Of a DNA stretch of 7,814 nucleotides, positions 6,905-7,814 are shown in pieces; the first letter of the stretch is position 1, and the number at the start of each line of letters is the position of its first letter. Under the pieces are notes generated by a model. The model had not been told where the DNA came from and did no database searches. It worked only from the letters and a program-made list of their open reading frames with translations. Source of the stretch: an uncultured Gloeocapsa sp. (GTDB lineage Bacteria > Cyanobacteriota > Cyanobacteriia > Cyanobacteriales > Gloeocapsaceae); assembly GCA_937930495.1 (NCBI GenBank), contig CALGKL010000179.1:1-7814 (forward strand), in the 5' to 3' direction. Made by a program: the position numbers and the translations under genes.

Positions 6905-7814
6905 CTATCTCCTATTGAGTATTGAGGTGACATGATGATAACCAATCAATTTATAAACTAGTTTCGCGGTAGTAAATTCTGAGACCACAGAGTCACGAAC
7001 TGGTGCTAATTCCATAACATCACAACCGATAACCTGATGAGTTTCAAAGACTCGGCGCAGAAAATGAGTCAATCCATACCAACTCAATCCCCCGGGTTCG
7101 GGTGTACCAACTCCACACATCAAACTAGGATCGATTCCATCTACATCGATGGTAATAAAGACTTTAGAAGTGGTAATCGAGGCGATCGCCTTTTCTACCC
7201 AATTATAATCCTTAGCGATATCCCTTCCCCAAATTACGGGTATATTTTTGCTTTTGATTAATTCTGCTTCTTCTTGACAGATACTGCGGATTCCCACCGG
7301 GAGAGTGGGTAAACCCATGTCTAGCACCCGCCGCATTACACAAGCGTGATTATAAATTGAACCCTCGTAACTATGGCGCATATCGCCGTGAGCGTCTATC
7401 TGTATTACCGTAAAAGGTTCTTGTAAATGTTGCTGATAGGCTTTAACTACCCCACTGGTGATACTATGTTCTCCACCAATAGCTATGACAAATTTATCGT
7501 CAGCGAGCAATTCTGCTACTCTGGTGGTGGTTTCGGCTAGCATTATTTCTGATGTTAGGATCGGATCTTTTCTCGTATCGGCGATCGCCCCACAGGTATA
7601 GATACCACATTCTAAACAGGTTTCTTGTTCTAACTCATCGTCATAAGCTTCTAGGTGATAGGATGCTTCTAATAAAGCTTCCGGACCGTTTTGACAACCC
7701 TTACGATAAGTGGTGGTACGTTCAAAAGGTATGGGTAAGATCACTACTTTAGCTTCGTTATAAGTCGTTTCTGTCTCCGAGGCTAAAAATTGTCCTGTCC
7801 TGTAGGAAACTGCT
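6905..7814 (-). CDS. speB: Agmatinase/arginase-family ureohydrolase (SpeB-like), N-terminus beyond the right edge
   Basis: Enzymes of this family hydrolyse a guanidino group to release urea, here most likely agmatine to putrescine plus urea, using a two-metal (usually manganese) centre. Numbered from the GTG at 7744, the metal ligands are all present: H93 (GGEHSIT), D117, H119 and D121 (DAHGDMR), and D200 and D202 (DVDGIDPS). The YNHACVMRR segment (131-139) and ELAPVRD (245-251) also fit. The frame is open through 7814, and the 23 codons before that GTG read as plausible family sequence (for example GQFLASETETTY), so the GTG is internal and the true start is outside the window. Arginase, guanidinobutyrase and cyanobacterial guanidine hydrolase share this fold. 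The lack of the whole N-terminus prevents a firm choice, so the symbol is a family label. The gene converges on the oxidoreductase gene; its operon partners are not visible. Confidence 0.9.
   Translation of the reverse strand, partial: AVSYRTGQFLASETETTYNEAKVVILPIPFERTTTYRKGCQNGPEALLEASYHLEAYDDELEQETCLECGIYTCGAIADTRKDPILTSEIMLAETTTRVAELLADDKFVIAIGGEHSITSGVVKAYQQHLQEPFTVIQIDAHGDMRHSYEGSIYNHACVMRRVLDMGLPTLPVGIRSICQEEAELIKSKNIPVIWGRDIAKDYNWVEKAIASITTSKVFITIDVDGIDPSLMCGVGTPEPGGLSWYGLTHFLRRVFETHQVIGCDVMELAPVRDSVVSEFTTAKLVYKLIGYHHVTSILNRR
7182..7189. repeat. HIP1 octamer (GCGATCGC)
   Basis: Perfect copy in the ureohydrolase gene, read as Ala-Ile-Ala on the minus strand just before the beta strand that ends in the DVDGIDP metal site. 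It is also in the GGCGATCGCC context. Confidence 0.9.
7581..7588. repeat. HIP1 octamer (GCGATCGC)
   Basis: Second perfect copy in the ureohydrolase gene, about 390 bp from the first, read as Ala-Ile-Ala in the segment CGAIADT on the minus strand. Confidence 0.9.

Noticed and set aside
7037..7261. Plus-strand open frames opposite the ureohydrolase gene (also 7552-7752)
   Set aside because: Both are antisense to conserved metal-site and core segments and have no family features.
7742..7744. GTG as the start codon of the ureohydrolase
   Set aside because: The frame continues upstream to the window edge with plausible family sequence, so the GTG encodes an internal valine.

Overview
The window looks like chromosomal DNA from a cyanobacterium with low to moderate GC content. 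Five perfect copies of the HIP1 octamer (GCGATCGC) lie in 7.8 kb. The proteins are typical of the phylum: NatC/NatA-like amino-acid permease parts, a HlyD-type adaptor, a pyruvate kinase with the K+-independent residue set, and a SpeB-type ureohydrolase. I cannot name the genus.

Left part, minus strand (1-2301): a LivM/NatC-like permease gene (1125-2261) is followed, with an ATGA overlap, by a LivG/NatA-like ATPase gene that begins at 1128. The ATPase gene matches its family up to codon 216, just after the switch histidine, then loses all similarity. The break falls exactly at a GTGCGACC sequence, the 5' start of a group II intron. The remaining 481 bases (1-481) hold no gene and fold into nested hairpins like those of intron domain I. 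I read this as a group II intron inserted in the sense direction in the ATPase gene. The rest of the intron and the 3' exon, which would encode the last 30-40 residues, lie beyond the left edge. If the intron is complete and splices, the permease keeps an intact ATPase; otherwise the gene is broken.

Middle, plus strand (2386-6763): a HlyD-family membrane fusion protein stands alone, with no ABC exporter or outer-membrane partner next to it. A long imperfect hairpin (4106-4158) separates it from a pyruvate kinase gene (4233-5663). The kinase gene overlaps by ATGA with a Gfo/Idh/MocA-family oxidoreductase gene (5660-6763), so those two are probably one translationally coupled transcript.

Right part (6764-7814): a 14-bp inverted repeat with one mismatch, in the convergent gap at 6797-6853, probably ends transcription from one or both sides. 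An agmatinase/SpeB-family ureohydrolase gene follows on the minus strand. Its frame stays open to the right edge, so its true start is outside the window.

The genes do not form one pathway. They are a patchwork of transport, glycolysis and nitrogen metabolism typical of a cyanobacterial chromosome. The one clear mobile-DNA event is the intron at the left edge.
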